From assembly GCA_018436705.1 (NCBI GenBank), contig JAHDLA010000027.1, positions 1 through 64,000 on the forward strand: DNA of 64,000 nucleotides, read 5' to 3'. The notes under the pieces were generated by a model. The model searched no databases and was not told the DNA's origin. It saw only the letters and a list, made by a program, of their open reading frames with translations. Origin of the DNA: Sedimentibacter sp. (GTDB lineage: Bacteria > Bacillota > Clostridia > Tissierellales > Sedimentibacteraceae). Each line of letters opens with the position of its first letter. Position 1 is the first letter of the stretch. Shown piece after piece: positions 33,753-45,600 of this stretch. The position numbers and the translations under genes were made by a program.

Positions 33753-35142
33753 TTGTTTCCCTCCAATTCTTTAGTGTGCTTGCTATATACTCAAGTTTTA
33801 AAAACCTGGATCCCTTAACCAAAATTGAACAGTCTTCATTTAAATGTTTTTTCATGTGTTCAGCAGCTTCTTCCTTGGTATCAAACTCGACTATACTTTT
33901 TATATTAGTATTTTCTCTTGCACCTTTTGCAATAAATTTTGCTTCACACCCTATTGTAATAAGTTCATCAATATGATGTAAAGCTAAGTCTCTGCCGACT
34001 GAGTAATGCATGTCATGGCTCATTTCTCTATATCCCAGCATATCTCCCAGCACAGCTATTTTCTTATGAGACTCTATAAGTTCAAATATGTCAAGAGCCG
34101 CCGAAATACTTACCGGATTTGATTTGTAACAATCATTAAGTATTGTGCATCTGCCTATTTTAATGATTTCATTTCTAAGCCCTGTTTTTTCTATTTTTAA
34201 AAGCCCTAAGCGTATTTCCTCAGGTGTCATTCCAAATTCTTTTGCGGCAAGAATTGCAGCCATCGTATTTAATGCCTGGTGCCTTCCAAGCATATCCGCA
34301 TATAGCTCATCGAAACTTTCATCACTTAACTTGAATTTTATTCCTTCAATGCTTTCACTAAACTCTTTCAAATATAATGTGTTTTCTTTATTTACTCCGA
34401 AATTCTGCTTTCTTATGCTTCCTTTTATTTCAGTCTGTCTAACTGTACTTTCAATTAAGGGATCATCTCCGAAATAAATAAACAAGCCACAATCTTTTAT
34501 ACCATTTACTATTTCAAGCTTAGCTTTTGCTATTTCCTCAATAGAAGGGAAGTTATCTATGTGAACAAGACCAACGCTGGTTATAATGCCAACATCAGGC
34601 TGAACAAGCCTAGTTAGAAAATCTATCTCTCCCTTTCTTTCCATGCCCATTTCTATAACTGCTGCCTCACAGTCCTCGTCCAAACTAAGAAGAGTATAAG
34701 GCACCCCTATTTCTGTATTGTAATTGCCCATGGTTTTTTGAGTTTTAAATCTTTGAGATAAAATGCTGGCCGTTATATCTTTTGTAGATGTCTTGCCATT
34801 GCTACCAGTAACTCCGACTATTTTCACTTTTAATTTATTTCTATAGGCGAAAGCCAGCTCTTGCAAAGCCTTTACCGTATCGTCAACCAAAATCACCGCA
34901 ATATCCTTAGGAGGATTTGGTTCGCTCTTGTTCCACAAAGTTGCCGAAGCACCATTTTTCACTGCATCATTAATGTATGCATGGCCATTAACAGTCATTC
35001 CTTTAATAGGTACGAACAAATTATTTTCACACACACTTCTCGAATCTATACTTACTCCGCATATATATTTGTCATTATTTAAACTGCCTGTAATCTCTGC
35101 TTTTAAAATATCCGCAGCATCCTTTATTTTAAGTTTTATCAT
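33742..35142 (-). CDS. murF: UDP-N-acetylmuramoyl-tripeptide--D-alanyl-D-alanine ligase
   Basis: MurF adds the D-Ala-D-Ala dipeptide to the cytoplasmic UDP-MurNAc tripeptide. 466 aa. The N-terminal domain has VSIDSRSVCENNLFVPIKG. The Mur ATPase motif is VGVTGSNGKTSTKDI, then GNYNTEIGVPYTLL and EMGMERKGEIDFL. The C-terminal domain holds NDCYKSNPVSISAALD and LGDMLGYR. Its end overlaps ddl, whose product is its substrate, so the two genes form a peptidoglycan unit. Confidence 0.96.
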   Translation of the reverse strand: MIKLKIKDAADILKAEITGSLNNDKYICGVSIDSRSVCENNLFVPIKGMTVNGHAYINDAVKNGASATLWNKSEPNPPKDIAVILVDDTVKALQELAFAYRNKLKVKIVGVTGSNGKTSTKDITASILSQRFKTQKTMGNYNTEIGVPYTLLSLDEDCEAAVIEMGMERKGEIDFLTRLVQPDVGIITSVGLVHIDNFPSIEEIAKAKLEIVNGIKDCGLFIYFGDDPLIESTVRQTEIKGSIRKQNFGVNKENTLYLKEFSESIEGIKFKLSDESFDELYADMLGRHQALNTMAAILAAKEFGMTPEEIRLGLLKIEKTGLRNEIIKIGRCTILNDCYKSNPVSISAALDIFELIESHKKIAVLGDMLGYREMSHDMHYSVGRDLALHHIDELITIGCEAKFIAKGARENTNIKSIVEFDTKEEAAEHMKKHLNEDCSILVKGSRFLKLEYIASTLKNWRETNEN

Positions 35143-35256
35143 TTGAAAACCTCTTTATTGGTAGTGTATTAAATTAATTATATTGTAATTATCATTTATA
35201 ATCAACAAAAAATATAGATATAAAACATTCAAATGTATGTTTGAAGTTTAAATAAT

Positions 35257-35306
35257 AAAAAAAAATACGATATCTGACTGTTTATTAGTTCAAGCATATC
35301 GTATTT
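35257..35306 (-). terminator. Terminator of the surface-protein operon
   Basis: AAATACGATAT (35263-35273) and ATATCGTATTT (35296-35306) form an 11-bp stem followed by a run of U on the minus strand. It lies 10 bp past the subtilisin stop. Confidence 0.88.
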
Positions 35307-35315
35307 CGTTAAATT

Positions 35316-36215
35316 TTAATTATTATACTTAAAATGTTTCAAAATTTCAATTGCACCAAAAATATTTATTTTTCCCCACCCGTATTCATTGTCATATCCC
35401 TGTTCTCCTAAGTCATATGTTGACATAGATATGGCCCAGCGAATTTCCTCAGGTGTGCTGCCAGAATACCTGGATAGCAGCCCTGCTATTATTCCGGCCG
35501 CACGAGCATTTGCATATGATGTTCCTGAATATTTTTTAACTTCTCCGCTAGACGATAATGCAATAACATCCTTGCCTTCTTCCACTGCAAACACTCCGTT
35601 TCTTTGTGAAAAATCCGCAACAGCATTTTCCTTATCTATTGCTCCAATTCCTATTACTGTTTCATATGCGGCAGGATAGTATACCTTATCTGGATGTTTG
35701 ATATTATCATTGCCCACCGCGGCAACAACAACTGCTCCTTTTTCTTCGGCATGGGCAACGGCTTTTCTCAATGCCTCGCTATTCTCAACCGTTCCCGAAC
35801 TTATACACAAGACCCTGCATCCGTAAATATCTACTGAATCCGTAATTGCTTTCGCCAAAAGCTCCGTCCCTCCGTTTACAATTACTCCGGAAGAATACCT
35901 AGACTGATATACCAACGGAACCACTATCCCCCCCGAAGCCGTTCCCCTTACAGCACCATCTTTGGTTTTAGCTCCGATTATAATAGAAACCACCCTTGTT
36001 CCGTGTCCGATTTTATCATCAGTACCCTCTTCAGGAAAAACATAGTTTATCCCCTCTTCAATATGTTCCTTCATGTCTGTTGCATATTCAACCATAACTC
36101 CTGTATCTATTACGGCAATACTAATTCCAGAACCGTCAGGCATTTCGTTCGGAGATGCATACAAGGAGTTTATATTTAAAACAATTGAAGCTAATATTAA
36201 AATAAAGTTTTTCAT
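35316..36215 (-). CDS. Secreted subtilisin-like (S8) serine peptidase
   Basis: 299 aa with an N-terminal signal peptide (MKNFILILASIVLNINSLYA). The catalytic triad is complete: Asp37 in AVIDTGV, His71 in GHGTRVV and Ser233 in SGTSYANARAAG; oxyanion-hole Asn169 is in VVAAVGND. No I9-type propeptide separates the signal from the catalytic domain, which is unusual for secreted subtilisins. I start at the ATG 36213-36215 after AGAGGAATATAAA. It follows the SLH-protein gene by 50 bp and is the last gene of that cluster, so it may trim the giant surface proteins. Confidence 0.9.
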   Translation of the reverse strand: MKNFILILASIVLNINSLYASPNEMPDGSGISIAVIDTGVMVEYATDMKEHIEEGINYVFPEEGTDDKIGHGTRVVSIIIGAKTKDGAVRGTASGGIVVPLVYQSRYSSGVIVNGGTELLAKAITDSVDIYGCRVLCISSGTVENSEALRKAVAHAEEKGAVVVAAVGNDNIKHPDKVYYPAAYETVIGIGAIDKENAVADFSQRNGVFAVEEGKDVIALSSSGEVKKYSGTSYANARAAGIIAGLLSRYSGSTPEEIRWAISMSTYDLGEQGYDNEYGWGKINIFGAIEILKHFKYNN

Positions 36216-36265
36216 TTTATATTCCTCTATTAGGGCACCATCACACAAGACAATGCCCTTGTTCA

Positions 36266-39200
36266 CTACTGTTCATACATTTCTATAAATCTCATGATCA
36301 TAGCTGCTACTTCTGCTCTCGTAGCATTGTCTGAAGGATGAAGTCCGCCGTCGTTGCTGCCTTTTACAATTCCAGCTTCCACGGCCCATTTCATTGCTTC
36401 TTCAGCATATGCGGAAATTTGTTTGTAATCGCTGAATATTTCCATACTTGCTGTTTCTTTGATTCCTGTAATATACTTTTTATACATGGCGTATCTATAC
36501 AAAAGCACTGATATCTGTTCTCTTGTTATGAGAGCATCCGGCAGGAACATATTTCTGTCCACTCCATTAACTATGCCTTTTTCCGTTGCCCACGTCACAT
36601 AGGAAGAATAATACATATGGGAATCCACATCGGAAAACAATGTTTCAGTACTTGCAGTATCAGCATTATCAATTCTTCCAAGCACTGTAACGAACATTCC
36701 TCTTGTCATGCCGGAATCAGGAGCAAAAAGATTCTCAGACACACCTTTAAACAATCCTTTTTCTACAACAGCCTTTATATATTTCAGGGCCCAGTGATTT
36801 TTTATGTCAGTGAAGTCATTATAAAGTGGTTCTTGAAGCTGATCTTCAGTTTTATCCGGTTCAAAATGATTGCCTCCGCCTTCTGATTTACTCTTAAACT
36901 CAGCTGTAACGGTAACATTGCCGGACGGCATTGTAAATGTAGTTCCTTCTATAGTTCCACTGTTTACAACAATACTATTCAAGACATATCCTGAATCCGG
37001 CACTGCTGTTATTGTAATCAATGTTCCCGCTTTTGCAGCTGTATGAGACGCGCTTATGCTTCCACCTTTTGACGGCTGAACCACATCAATTGTATAATAT
37101 GATACATCTTTTTGGCTTCCTTCACTTTGTAAACCGAATACCGCTGCTGCAGTCATGCTTCCTTCGTCTGAAACTATCAGATTTCCTTTTACCATTCCTC
37201 TCGCACCTGCCGTCATTGTAAATTCTCCGTCATCAGTAACTGAAGCACCACCGGAAGCTGCATATGCATCCCATGACAGCAAAGGCGAATTATTCAATAT
37301 AATTTCACTGCCATCTAATGTTTCAGCCTTCATAATAAGCTGTTTTGTTTCTTGTGACGTCAAGTCTCCTCCGTCTGTAATCGATTTATTCGTAACATCA
37401 TAACCGCCGGCATAAAGTTTAAGTTTATTAATTTTGCCAAGCGCCTTATTTATTACTGTAATATTATCCGATGCAGAATTGCCAGCCTCGTCATATACTG
37501 AGATTTCAACTTTATTAGTTAATTCTGCTGTTTCAAGTTTGACTGTCTGGCTGAAACTTCCATCTTCTTTGCTTATTTTAGGTGAATATGCTGTATTATT
37601 TATTATAATTTTTGCATCAAAATCAGTAATACCTTTTATTTCAACACTTCCGTCCTCTTCAAAAAATCCACCGTTTAATGGAGCTTCTAGCAGAAGTCTC
37701 GGAGGAAGTGTATCCACTGCAAAACGCTTTTGCACAAGAACTCCATCACCGGCTCCGTTGGCTCCAATGAATGCAAGTGTATGATTGCCGTCATCAAGAC
37801 CATGAAGAGAAATTTCCCAACTGTCAGAATTATTTACATTGCCAGCCGACACAGAGTCATTCTTTTCAGCTCCGTCAAGAGTCCATGTTCCGGAAACCTT
37901 CTGATCTGACTGAACATTGAATGTTATTTCACCGCTTCTGTAGGTATCAATAAATACCGTATCAAACTCACCTGAACTGTATTCTACAGATATGCTTCCA
38001 GGTGCGGAAATTTCAATAACTGCAGTCTGAGGCTCTGCCAATACCACCTGGTTTGAAATGATTTCTTGTGAATAATATACAAGCGGTTTATCAGTGTTGG
38101 AATTATCTTCTCTGTAAGCTGACACTCCTATCTTATAAGATTTCCCCGGTTCCAACCCACGTGTAACATTTTCTGTAACTGTATTGCCCATTTCATCCTC
38201 TGATTCGTAAGTATAGCTGTACCTTCCCCCAACCGACAGTTTTGGTGCATCCTTCGTGTATGATATGCCTCCTGCTTCGCTTAGCACCCATTCGTTTTCT
38301 TGATTTTCTTCATAGATATTTATCAAATAACCGTCAAAGCTGCCTTGAGGCTCTTCAACTTCCACATCAACCTGATAATCTCCTCCATTTGATGCAGAAA
38401 CAGATGCAGGCGGCAACGGAAGCTTGGTATTGGTAAAGCTAAATGTACCGGAAGATATTACAGTTTCACAAAGCTCACCTTCCTTTATACCTGTAACCTT
38501 TAAATAATATTCTCCTGTCTCAAGACTGTCAGGAATGTCAAAACTCTCCGTACCTGATGCTATTACACTCTTGTCAGTAGTCTTATAAATAAGCATTCCT
38601 TCAGTATCCTCGTGATTATTAACAGCCATGAAACTTAACGACTCAAACTTTTCAAGCTGTGTCCCTGTCCACGATGCTGTTATGTTGCTTCCGGATACCG
38701 AAACATCTGTGGAATCAATACCGGCCATTGGAAGTACATTGTAAAGAAGTAAATCAGCTGGTGCATCTGAGGTTACTATCTTCCATTCCTTGTCATAATC
38801 TTCCACGTGGGTAAATGTAATATTCAAGCCGGCTTTTCCGGTTGAGGAATTGTAAGTTAGATTCGCATTTGCTCCACTGTTTTCAGGTGCTTCCATTTCG
38901 TATTCCGAATTATATATCTTTATGCCATAGGGTTTTGATTCTGAATCAGTTATACTTATTTTTTCTGCAATTTCTTTTGCCTGCTCTTTTGTATCAGCAT
39001 TGTAGTTGATTGACAGAATAGCGTCATTTTCTCCCTGTCTCTCTCCGAGATTGAGAATGTGCTCACTTTTGTCTGCTTTTGATCTTACTCTGGCAGCTGT
39101 AGTTGAATCCATCAAAATCACAGGAAGTCCTACGTTATCAACAAGCTCTGCTTGTGCCATAAACTCAAAATTCGTCCCCACGTGCATATACAGAATTCTG

Positions 39201-42200
39201 CCTGTTTCTGGATCAGTATATACCGGAACATCATCAACTCCCAAAAGTTCAGGGAATGATGGCTGAGGAGCTTGCTCTCCAACCCCGAAATCAAGATCTC
39301 CGCCCCAGTAGTAACATACCCCTGCATTAATTCCTATTACCTCTATTCCTCCCCATATTTTCTGAGAATTTGCTCCGAGGAAGACACTACCAAGATGCAT
39401 TCCTCCTATAAACAGTACTACATCTGGAACATTAACAGAAGCATTCACATAAAATTCAAAGAATCCGTCGTCTTCAACAACAATATAACCGCCCCCCGTA
39501 ATTACCTCAAAAATATTTACACTTACTGAAGCCATAAAGTAAAACTCCGGATACCACTCGAATTGAAGCTGTGCATGGTTTAAAACCTTTATATCCGTAT
39601 CCGCTATAACTCCGTTGCTGACTTTTATCCCGATACCTCTCAAGCTCAAAGCTAAATCAGCTCTTGCGGAAAATGCCTGCATAATTGACATCTGCGCAGA
39701 CAACAATATCTTTAGCGGCGGCACGGAATCAGTTGCAAAAATTGTATCATACAGCTTATCAATTCCTCCACCTCCACCCTGAAGCCACACTACTCCAAAC
39801 CCGTCAATATTTACTCCCGGTTTGAAACCTTTTATAAAGAAATACAGTTTATCAGGAACTGGATAACCATCTTTACTTTTAATGTTTATTTCGACTTCCG
39901 CCTCAAGCTTTGTAAACTTGCATTTTCCTGCAACTCCTACTTCCCAATCGCCTATTGTGTTTATAACAAGCTTTGCCTCCATAGTCGGCATTGCCGGTGT
40001 ATATCCCGGAAGTTGAAGCTCAACCAGCGTATTAAATCCTATGTATTCTCCCCCAAACAGTATATCCTTAACTTTTATAGATCCCTGCCCCTCATCGGCT
40101 TTCTGGTCAAATTTTACCTGATCCTTATGGTATTCCCAAGCACTTCTCATATGCTCTGATGTATATGAATTGTCTTCAAGAAAAGCAATATTTATTTTAT
40201 CAAACAAATCAAGCTGTACAGGAGATTTTTCCGCATTGCTTGGAATAAGAAATGAAAGATCCAGCAATGCACCAAAGCCTATTACTCTTCTTACCTCTTG
40301 TCCTTCATCCTTTATTATTCCAAGGTCTCCGTAACGAAAGTTAAATATCATTCCAGCTATAGTTTGTGCCGCTCCTGCCGCACTGGGCCATATAAGTGAA
40401 ATGCTCTCCTTATCTGCCATAGGATCCGGACTTACAGGTCGTTTCCCGTTTTTATTATACGTAATAAGCTCGTAATCTGAACCATTCACAATAGATGTCA
40501 AGGCAGAAATACCGCCTTTCCATATTGTAGTTCTCGCACCTGTTGTATAAAGTTCAGCATCAAAGTCAACATTAATTTCCTGCTGTTCTTGTCCGTACTT
40601 ATTTATTGTAACTGTAACACTGCCATTTTCCACGTCTATACAGTTATTTACAGTCATTACGTTCCTGCCGCTTCCGGCAGATACACCGGTATATTTAAGT
40701 ACAGTGCCGTCATCGGCAACCTGATCAGTAGGGCTAAACTCACCTTTCAGTTCAATTAATACCTCGCCAATGCTTGATTTTTCTTTGTCATATGCCGATT
40801 CACTTCCAAATGTTTTAATTTCATACATTGAGTCAGTATGTGATGTTCCCTTTTTTTGCACTATTGCAATTACACCGTAACCATCATTTCTATATGTTTT
40901 GTCGTCACTGACCGTAAATTTCATTGCCGGAGCAGATATATCTTTTTTCACGGTATCTGTGTAATCTATAACCAGCTGATAATTTCCGGTATTCATCTTT
41001 TCTGAAAAAACCACGTCTATGGTGTTTTCCTCTGTATCAATAAGAAATTGCTCAGAAGGCACAACATAGGATATTCCGTTTGCGTATTCAGGTTTTGCAA
41101 TAACTTTGTATTCAGATTTATTTTCCAGCATGCTGAAGTTGCTTCCTGACATAAATAAATGCCGTGTGCCCTCGTTATATATTATTTCGGGAGAAGACCC
41201 GGTAAATTTTATTTCAGGCAGTTTTCCGTCTCCTCCGGGACAGAGTATATAGCAAATGCCCTCTCCAAGCAGATTTTCCTCCAAAAGCTGTCCGCTTCCG
41301 GTTGGATCTACCTGGGAGCTTACATTGTATACCTTAAAGTGAACCTTTCTGTATTCGGCTTCGTCACCGACAGCCGCATTGAATTTCCACGAAACACTCT
41401 TTGTTTCCTCAACTTTAAAATCACTTACTTCCTTTGTGTATGGATTGGCATAGCTCGCCTGCGTCTGAGGAACACCATCATCATCTATAGGCGTTATGCC
41501 GGTCTGGCAGTAAACAGCAACCTTAACCTTATCATATCTTACAGATGTATCAGAAATATAATTTTCAATATATGTTTGTATTGTAAAATCACCTGGATTG
41601 CCTTCATCCAACTGTCCTTCATATGTCTTTCCGTCAGGAGACAATATCATTGACGGAGGAGATGACAAGTTTACAGCAACAGTACTCTTATTAGAAACTT
41701 TTTCGTTGGAATACACTCCATAGTATGTTGCCACCGTTCCGGGCAAGCCGCTGCTAATTGTTCCAACATTATAGTACAATGCATAAGCGCTGTCTGCAGT
41801 GAGATATTTTTTATTGTTTGGGTTTGTAAATGTTATTTCCGGATCCGGCTCAAAATCAAATACACTTGAAGCTAGGTTATTCCAATGCGCGAATGCAATC
41901 TTTTCCGGAATACATTCCTTCTCATTTACAGATGCATTTACTGTGTATGCTAATATTGTAGGATTATTTACATCATCATAAGCAAAAAATGTTTTTTCAT
42001 ATAAGTTTCCGTCATTATTGGAGTACTGCGCTTCCTTCTCAACTCTTGTATAGGTGTTATCCGCTCCGGACATCTCATATATGGCAAAATCCTGATAGCC
42101 CAAAGCGGTATCCATCAGTATTCTTGCACTAATATCTGCCGCATTGCCTGTAGTTTCTGCAGTATACGATATATATGCCATACCATGATTATTGGAACCC

Positions 42201-42631
42201 ATGTTTGCAAGCTGTATTCTCTGTGTAAACTTAAGGTCATCGATTCCCCATACAGCAGTTATTCCTGACGCATCCTGTGTAACCGTTACAGCACGGTCAG
42301 CCAGCCCAAGAAAGCTGTACTTTCCCCCAAATATATAATCTTTTATATTCCCGTTTCTCTTCACCCTGAAAGATGTGAATGAGGTGTTGTCATTATCGTT
42401 TGGAAATAATAAATTTTTGTTATTATCATCTTTATTCAACTTATCCCCATCTGCTGTACATATGTGAAATGACCCATTTTCTGCCGAAACAGACACCTCA
42501 AGAAATCCGTTGCTCAGCACATATTCGTCAGGTGCCTGCAGCTGTTCCGCCACAGCGCGAAGGGGCATATACCCCATCAGCATTGTGACAATTAAAACTA
42601 TAGAAATTACACGTTTGAAGCCTTGTTTCAT
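36266..42631 (-). CDS. Giant secreted SLH-domain surface protein (2121 aa)
   Basis: A signal peptide (MKQGFKRVISIVLIVTMLMGYMPLRAVAEQ) leads a very long extracellular region with many beta-rich, Ig-like segments. It then has a divergent InlB B-repeat-like stretch (SKGGSISASHTAAKAG, then SGNVTVTAEF). At the end are three SLH repeats: FTDIKNHWALKYIKAVVEKG, FSDVDSHMYYSSYVTWATEKG and FSDYKQISAYAEEAMKWAVEAG, with the TRxx motifs TRGMF, TREQI and TRAEV. SLH repeats bind pyruvylated wall polymer, so this protein should be anchored in the envelope. GGAGGCGATAAT precedes the ATG, 12 bp after the preceding giant gene. Adhesion or substrate capture is a guess. Confidence 0.92.
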   Translation of the reverse strand: MKQGFKRVISIVLIVTMLMGYMPLRAVAEQLQAPDEYVLSNGFLEVSVSAENGSFHICTADGDKLNKDDNNKNLLFPNDNDNTSFTSFRVKRNGNIKDYIFGGKYSFLGLADRAVTVTQDASGITAVWGIDDLKFTQRIQLANMGSNNHGMAYISYTAETTGNAADISARILMDTALGYQDFAIYEMSGADNTYTRVEKEAQYSNNDGNLYEKTFFAYDDVNNPTILAYTVNASVNEKECIPEKIAFAHWNNLASSVFDFEPDPEITFTNPNNKKYLTADSAYALYYNVGTISSGLPGTVATYYGVYSNEKVSNKSTVAVNLSSPPSMILSPDGKTYEGQLDEGNPGDFTIQTYIENYISDTSVRYDKVKVAVYCQTGITPIDDDGVPQTQASYANPYTKEVSDFKVEETKSVSWKFNAAVGDEAEYRKVHFKVYNVSSQVDPTGSGQLLEENLLGEGICYILCPGGDGKLPEIKFTGSSPEIIYNEGTRHLFMSGSNFSMLENKSEYKVIAKPEYANGISYVVPSEQFLIDTEENTIDVVFSEKMNTGNYQLVIDYTDTVKKDISAPAMKFTVSDDKTYRNDGYGVIAIVQKKGTSHTDSMYEIKTFGSESAYDKEKSSIGEVLIELKGEFSPTDQVADDGTVLKYTGVSAGSGRNVMTVNNCIDVENGSVTVTINKYGQEQQEINVDFDAELYTTGARTTIWKGGISALTSIVNGSDYELITYNKNGKRPVSPDPMADKESISLIWPSAAGAAQTIAGMIFNFRYGDLGIIKDEGQEVRRVIGFGALLDLSFLIPSNAEKSPVQLDLFDKINIAFLEDNSYTSEHMRSAWEYHKDQVKFDQKADEGQGSIKVKDILFGGEYIGFNTLVELQLPGYTPAMPTMEAKLVINTIGDWEVGVAGKCKFTKLEAEVEINIKSKDGYPVPDKLYFFIKGFKPGVNIDGFGVVWLQGGGGGIDKLYDTIFATDSVPPLKILLSAQMSIMQAFSARADLALSLRGIGIKVSNGVIADTDIKVLNHAQLQFEWYPEFYFMASVSVNIFEVITGGGYIVVEDDGFFEFYVNASVNVPDVVLFIGGMHLGSVFLGANSQKIWGGIEVIGINAGVCYYWGGDLDFGVGEQAPQPSFPELLGVDDVPVYTDPETGRILYMHVGTNFEFMAQAELVDNVGLPVILMDSTTAARVRSKADKSEHILNLGERQGENDAILSINYNADTKEQAKEIAEKISITDSESKPYGIKIYNSEYEMEAPENSGANANLTYNSSTGKAGLNITFTHVEDYDKEWKIVTSDAPADLLLYNVLPMAGIDSTDVSVSGSNITASWTGTQLEKFESLSFMAVNNHEDTEGMLIYKTTDKSVIASGTESFDIPDSLETGEYYLKVTGIKEGELCETVISSGTFSFTNTKLPLPPASVSASNGGDYQVDVEVEEPQGSFDGYLINIYEENQENEWVLSEAGGISYTKDAPKLSVGGRYSYTYESEDEMGNTVTENVTRGLEPGKSYKIGVSAYREDNSNTDKPLVYYSQEIISNQVVLAEPQTAVIEISAPGSISVEYSSGEFDTVFIDTYRSGEITFNVQSDQKVSGTWTLDGAEKNDSVSAGNVNNSDSWEISLHGLDDGNHTLAFIGANGAGDGVLVQKRFAVDTLPPRLLLEAPLNGGFFEEDGSVEIKGITDFDAKIIINNTAYSPKISKEDGSFSQTVKLETAELTNKVEISVYDEAGNSASDNITVINKALGKINKLKLYAGGYDVTNKSITDGGDLTSQETKQLIMKAETLDGSEIILNNSPLLSWDAYAASGGASVTDDGEFTMTAGARGMVKGNLIVSDEGSMTAAAVFGLQSEGSQKDVSYYTIDVVQPSKGGSISASHTAAKAGTLITITAVPDSGYVLNSIVVNSGTIEGTTFTMPSGNVTVTAEFKSKSEGGGNHFEPDKTEDQLQEPLYNDFTDIKNHWALKYIKAVVEKGLFKGVSENLFAPDSGMTRGMFVTVLGRIDNADTASTETLFSDVDSHMYYSSYVTWATEKGIVNGVDRNMFLPDALITREQISVLLYRYAMYKKYITGIKETASMEIFSDYKQISAYAEEAMKWAVEAGIVKGSNDGGLHPSDNATRAEVAAMIMRFIEMYEQ

Positions 42632-42643
42632 ATTATCGCCTCC

Positions 42644-45600
42644 TTATCTCTGAATATAGACATAGGTTATATAATCTTTTCTGTCCTGCGCACGCACATA
42701 AATTGTATAAAATCCTTCATCCGGCAAAGTTATACTGTCTGTTTCTGCCCTAACGGATTTGGTTTTCATTTGTGCGGGAGTTTTTATGCCTTCTTTCCAA
42801 AATACAGTGCTCGGCTCTTTATTAGTACCGTATACCGGCAGATTTTCTATAGTCAGTGTTATTTCTCCGGTATTTAAAACCACTGTGCCTTCATTCTCAG
42901 CCGCTTCTCCATTTATAAGAAGATTAAGCGAATTCTTGCCGTACACTCGCAAAATTCGGTCTGATGATGATTTGTTTCCTGAAGTATCCGTTGCTTCATA
43001 AGTAACCCTGTACCGTCCAGGTTCAGCAATATCAGTTATGTTTATTGGAGCGCCATGAACATCGGTTGCAAATACAGCATAATCTTCCACAGTTCCATCT
43101 CTGTTATCACTTACTGTAACCCCGCTTTTGAGCATATTTAACATCTCCTCAGCGCTGATTCCTTCTCTTGCTGATACTACCTGAGATGCAAACAGTATTA
43201 CAGGTGGCACCTTGTCAGGAAGCTGCACATTGAGATAATTGTACACCTTGGTTCCCCTAACAGCATCCGTTGCTTCCACCACATAGAAATCAGTATCCTC
43301 GGAAGGTGTGAATTCAAATTTTACCCATTTATTTTTCTCGGCACTTACGGCAGTCCCTCCGTTAAATTTAATATCTCCGTTCTTGCTGAGCTTAACATAA
43401 AACTCAACATTCTCATTTTCGGTAAATTGTAGAGTACCTGCATTATCAACAGCTCCGTCATCACTGTCTGTTGTATTAAAATAAACTTTCATATTTTTCT
43501 TGTCGATCTCATTTATTTTGACAGCGTATACAAAACAATTTCCGGCTTTATCAGTGAAATGCATGTCATAAGACCCGTTTGCAGTAAATGTATATTCAAA
43601 TTCCCTGCCAAATTCTACATTATCTCCGGAAGAATTTTCAGCCATGAACACATCCTTATCTGCTGAAAAAGTATACTTAACCCTCTGCATATCATCAGAA
43701 ACTGCAAAAGAAGCAGAAACATTGAATTCTTCTTTGTCAATACATGTAACGCTTCCAAGACTAAGCAAAGCATCCTTCCCATTATAGGAATTAAAATACA
43801 AATCCACATCTGCATTTTCGTGGTATGTAACAACGGCACCACTTTGAATAAAACTTATCTCAACTTTTTCCTTTTCTATTTCTTCTTTTGTTCCCTTATA
43901 GTATGCTTTAACATCCTGAACTGTCTTGCTAAACTTAATTTGTGCCGATATATCCTTGTTGGTTTGAACTGCAGGAGGAGGATAAATTCCATCATCATAA
44001 CCTTGCCCTTCACCTACAGGAGTCCACTTAACAGAAATAACTTGAGGAGGTGACACGTCAAGCCAGTCTACGGGTGCCTCTGTACTGTTGGCATTTCCTA
44101 CCTGGTCCTTGTAGTAAAACACAAATTCCTCATTATCTTCATACTTGTGATAATACTTTCCTCCATATTCTCCTACAGAAGTATCTTTTTCAACTCCTGC
44201 TATATTTGTTACAATAATATCCTCATCATTATCAGGCAGCAGGTATCCCACTGTTGAATAGAATGTTTCCGCCACATACTCAATATTTGCAGTAGGTATT
44301 TCATTGTCAACCTTATCAAAATTCATAAGGGGTAGCGACGTTGCATTACCATGTTCATCAACAAGATATATTGTAAATTGTGCATTTTTATCTATTATTA
44401 CAGCTCTGTCATTTACGGTAATCCCGCTAATAATGTCACTTTCATCTTCATAAGCCGGATGATCAACTGACAGTCCTTCTTTCAATATAAGCTTAACCGG
44501 GCTTAAATCAGAAATATTGAATATAAGCATGTATCCCTGTGCAGCAGGAAGGCTTTCAATCGCTTTTTCTATGCTTTCACTGCTATTGAAGCTATCCCTC
44601 TGTTTATTTAAATAATCAAGTTTCGAATAAAGCACAACATTATACTCCGGAGGCATTTCATCCAATTCCATTACAATTACATCATGCTCCAAATACACAG
44701 TTGCAGAGCCATTGTTTTTTGCTGAGTCCTCATACTCAAATGTGTAGCTGTCTCCTGCTTTCGAACCGTCGGTAAATGTGTAGGTAAGCGGACCATTAGT
44801 GCCTGTAAGAAGTTCATTACATTTAATTCCTGCCACTACAACATCTGTAGTAATTGTCTCACCCGGCATCGGTTCTCCTGCCGTATAGTAAATATATGGA
44901 GTGACCGATTCAACAGAACGGTCTATATTGGATACATTAATAACTCTATCCTTTGTTTTTCCTTTGTTCTCTATCGTCAATATAATACTGCCGTTATTCG
45001 TCAATGTAATTTCAGCTGATTTTCCGCCTTCTTTAATTATTCCTTCCACAGAAGTATCTCCGCCATCTTTGCTGATTGTACCTTTTAGCTCGTTTATAAC
45101 CGCTGCACTATCCTTTGGTATTTCAACCGCAACAGTAACATCATTTTGTGTAGGCTGCGTCTCCGTATACTTTATATAAGCGTTAAAATCATTAAATGCT
45201 GTGATATTTACATTTCCCGTGTAGTTATTTCCAAACAAATCCACATATGAAATGTTGCATAACCCATCAGAGTATATCGCCGCTGAATCAGTGTCTGCAG
45301 AAAACCGCGGATTACTGTTATACGGTCCTGTAACCAGCACGGGAGCTGTAAAATTCAAATTAACCTTATCATCCGGTGTAAGGAAAGCATCATTATACTT
45401 AGGCTCAATATTTTTAGGACTGTACTCAAGATACGTTCCCTCTATTGGATCACCATAATATTCATGAAATTCATCTGTCTCATCATCATAGTAATAATCG
45501 GTTTCATAACTCTCTGATATATTACCGGCCTGATCGGAACCGCTGAATGTTAGCCTTGCACTGTATTCATCCTCTTTGCTGCTGTCATACTTAAATGCTC

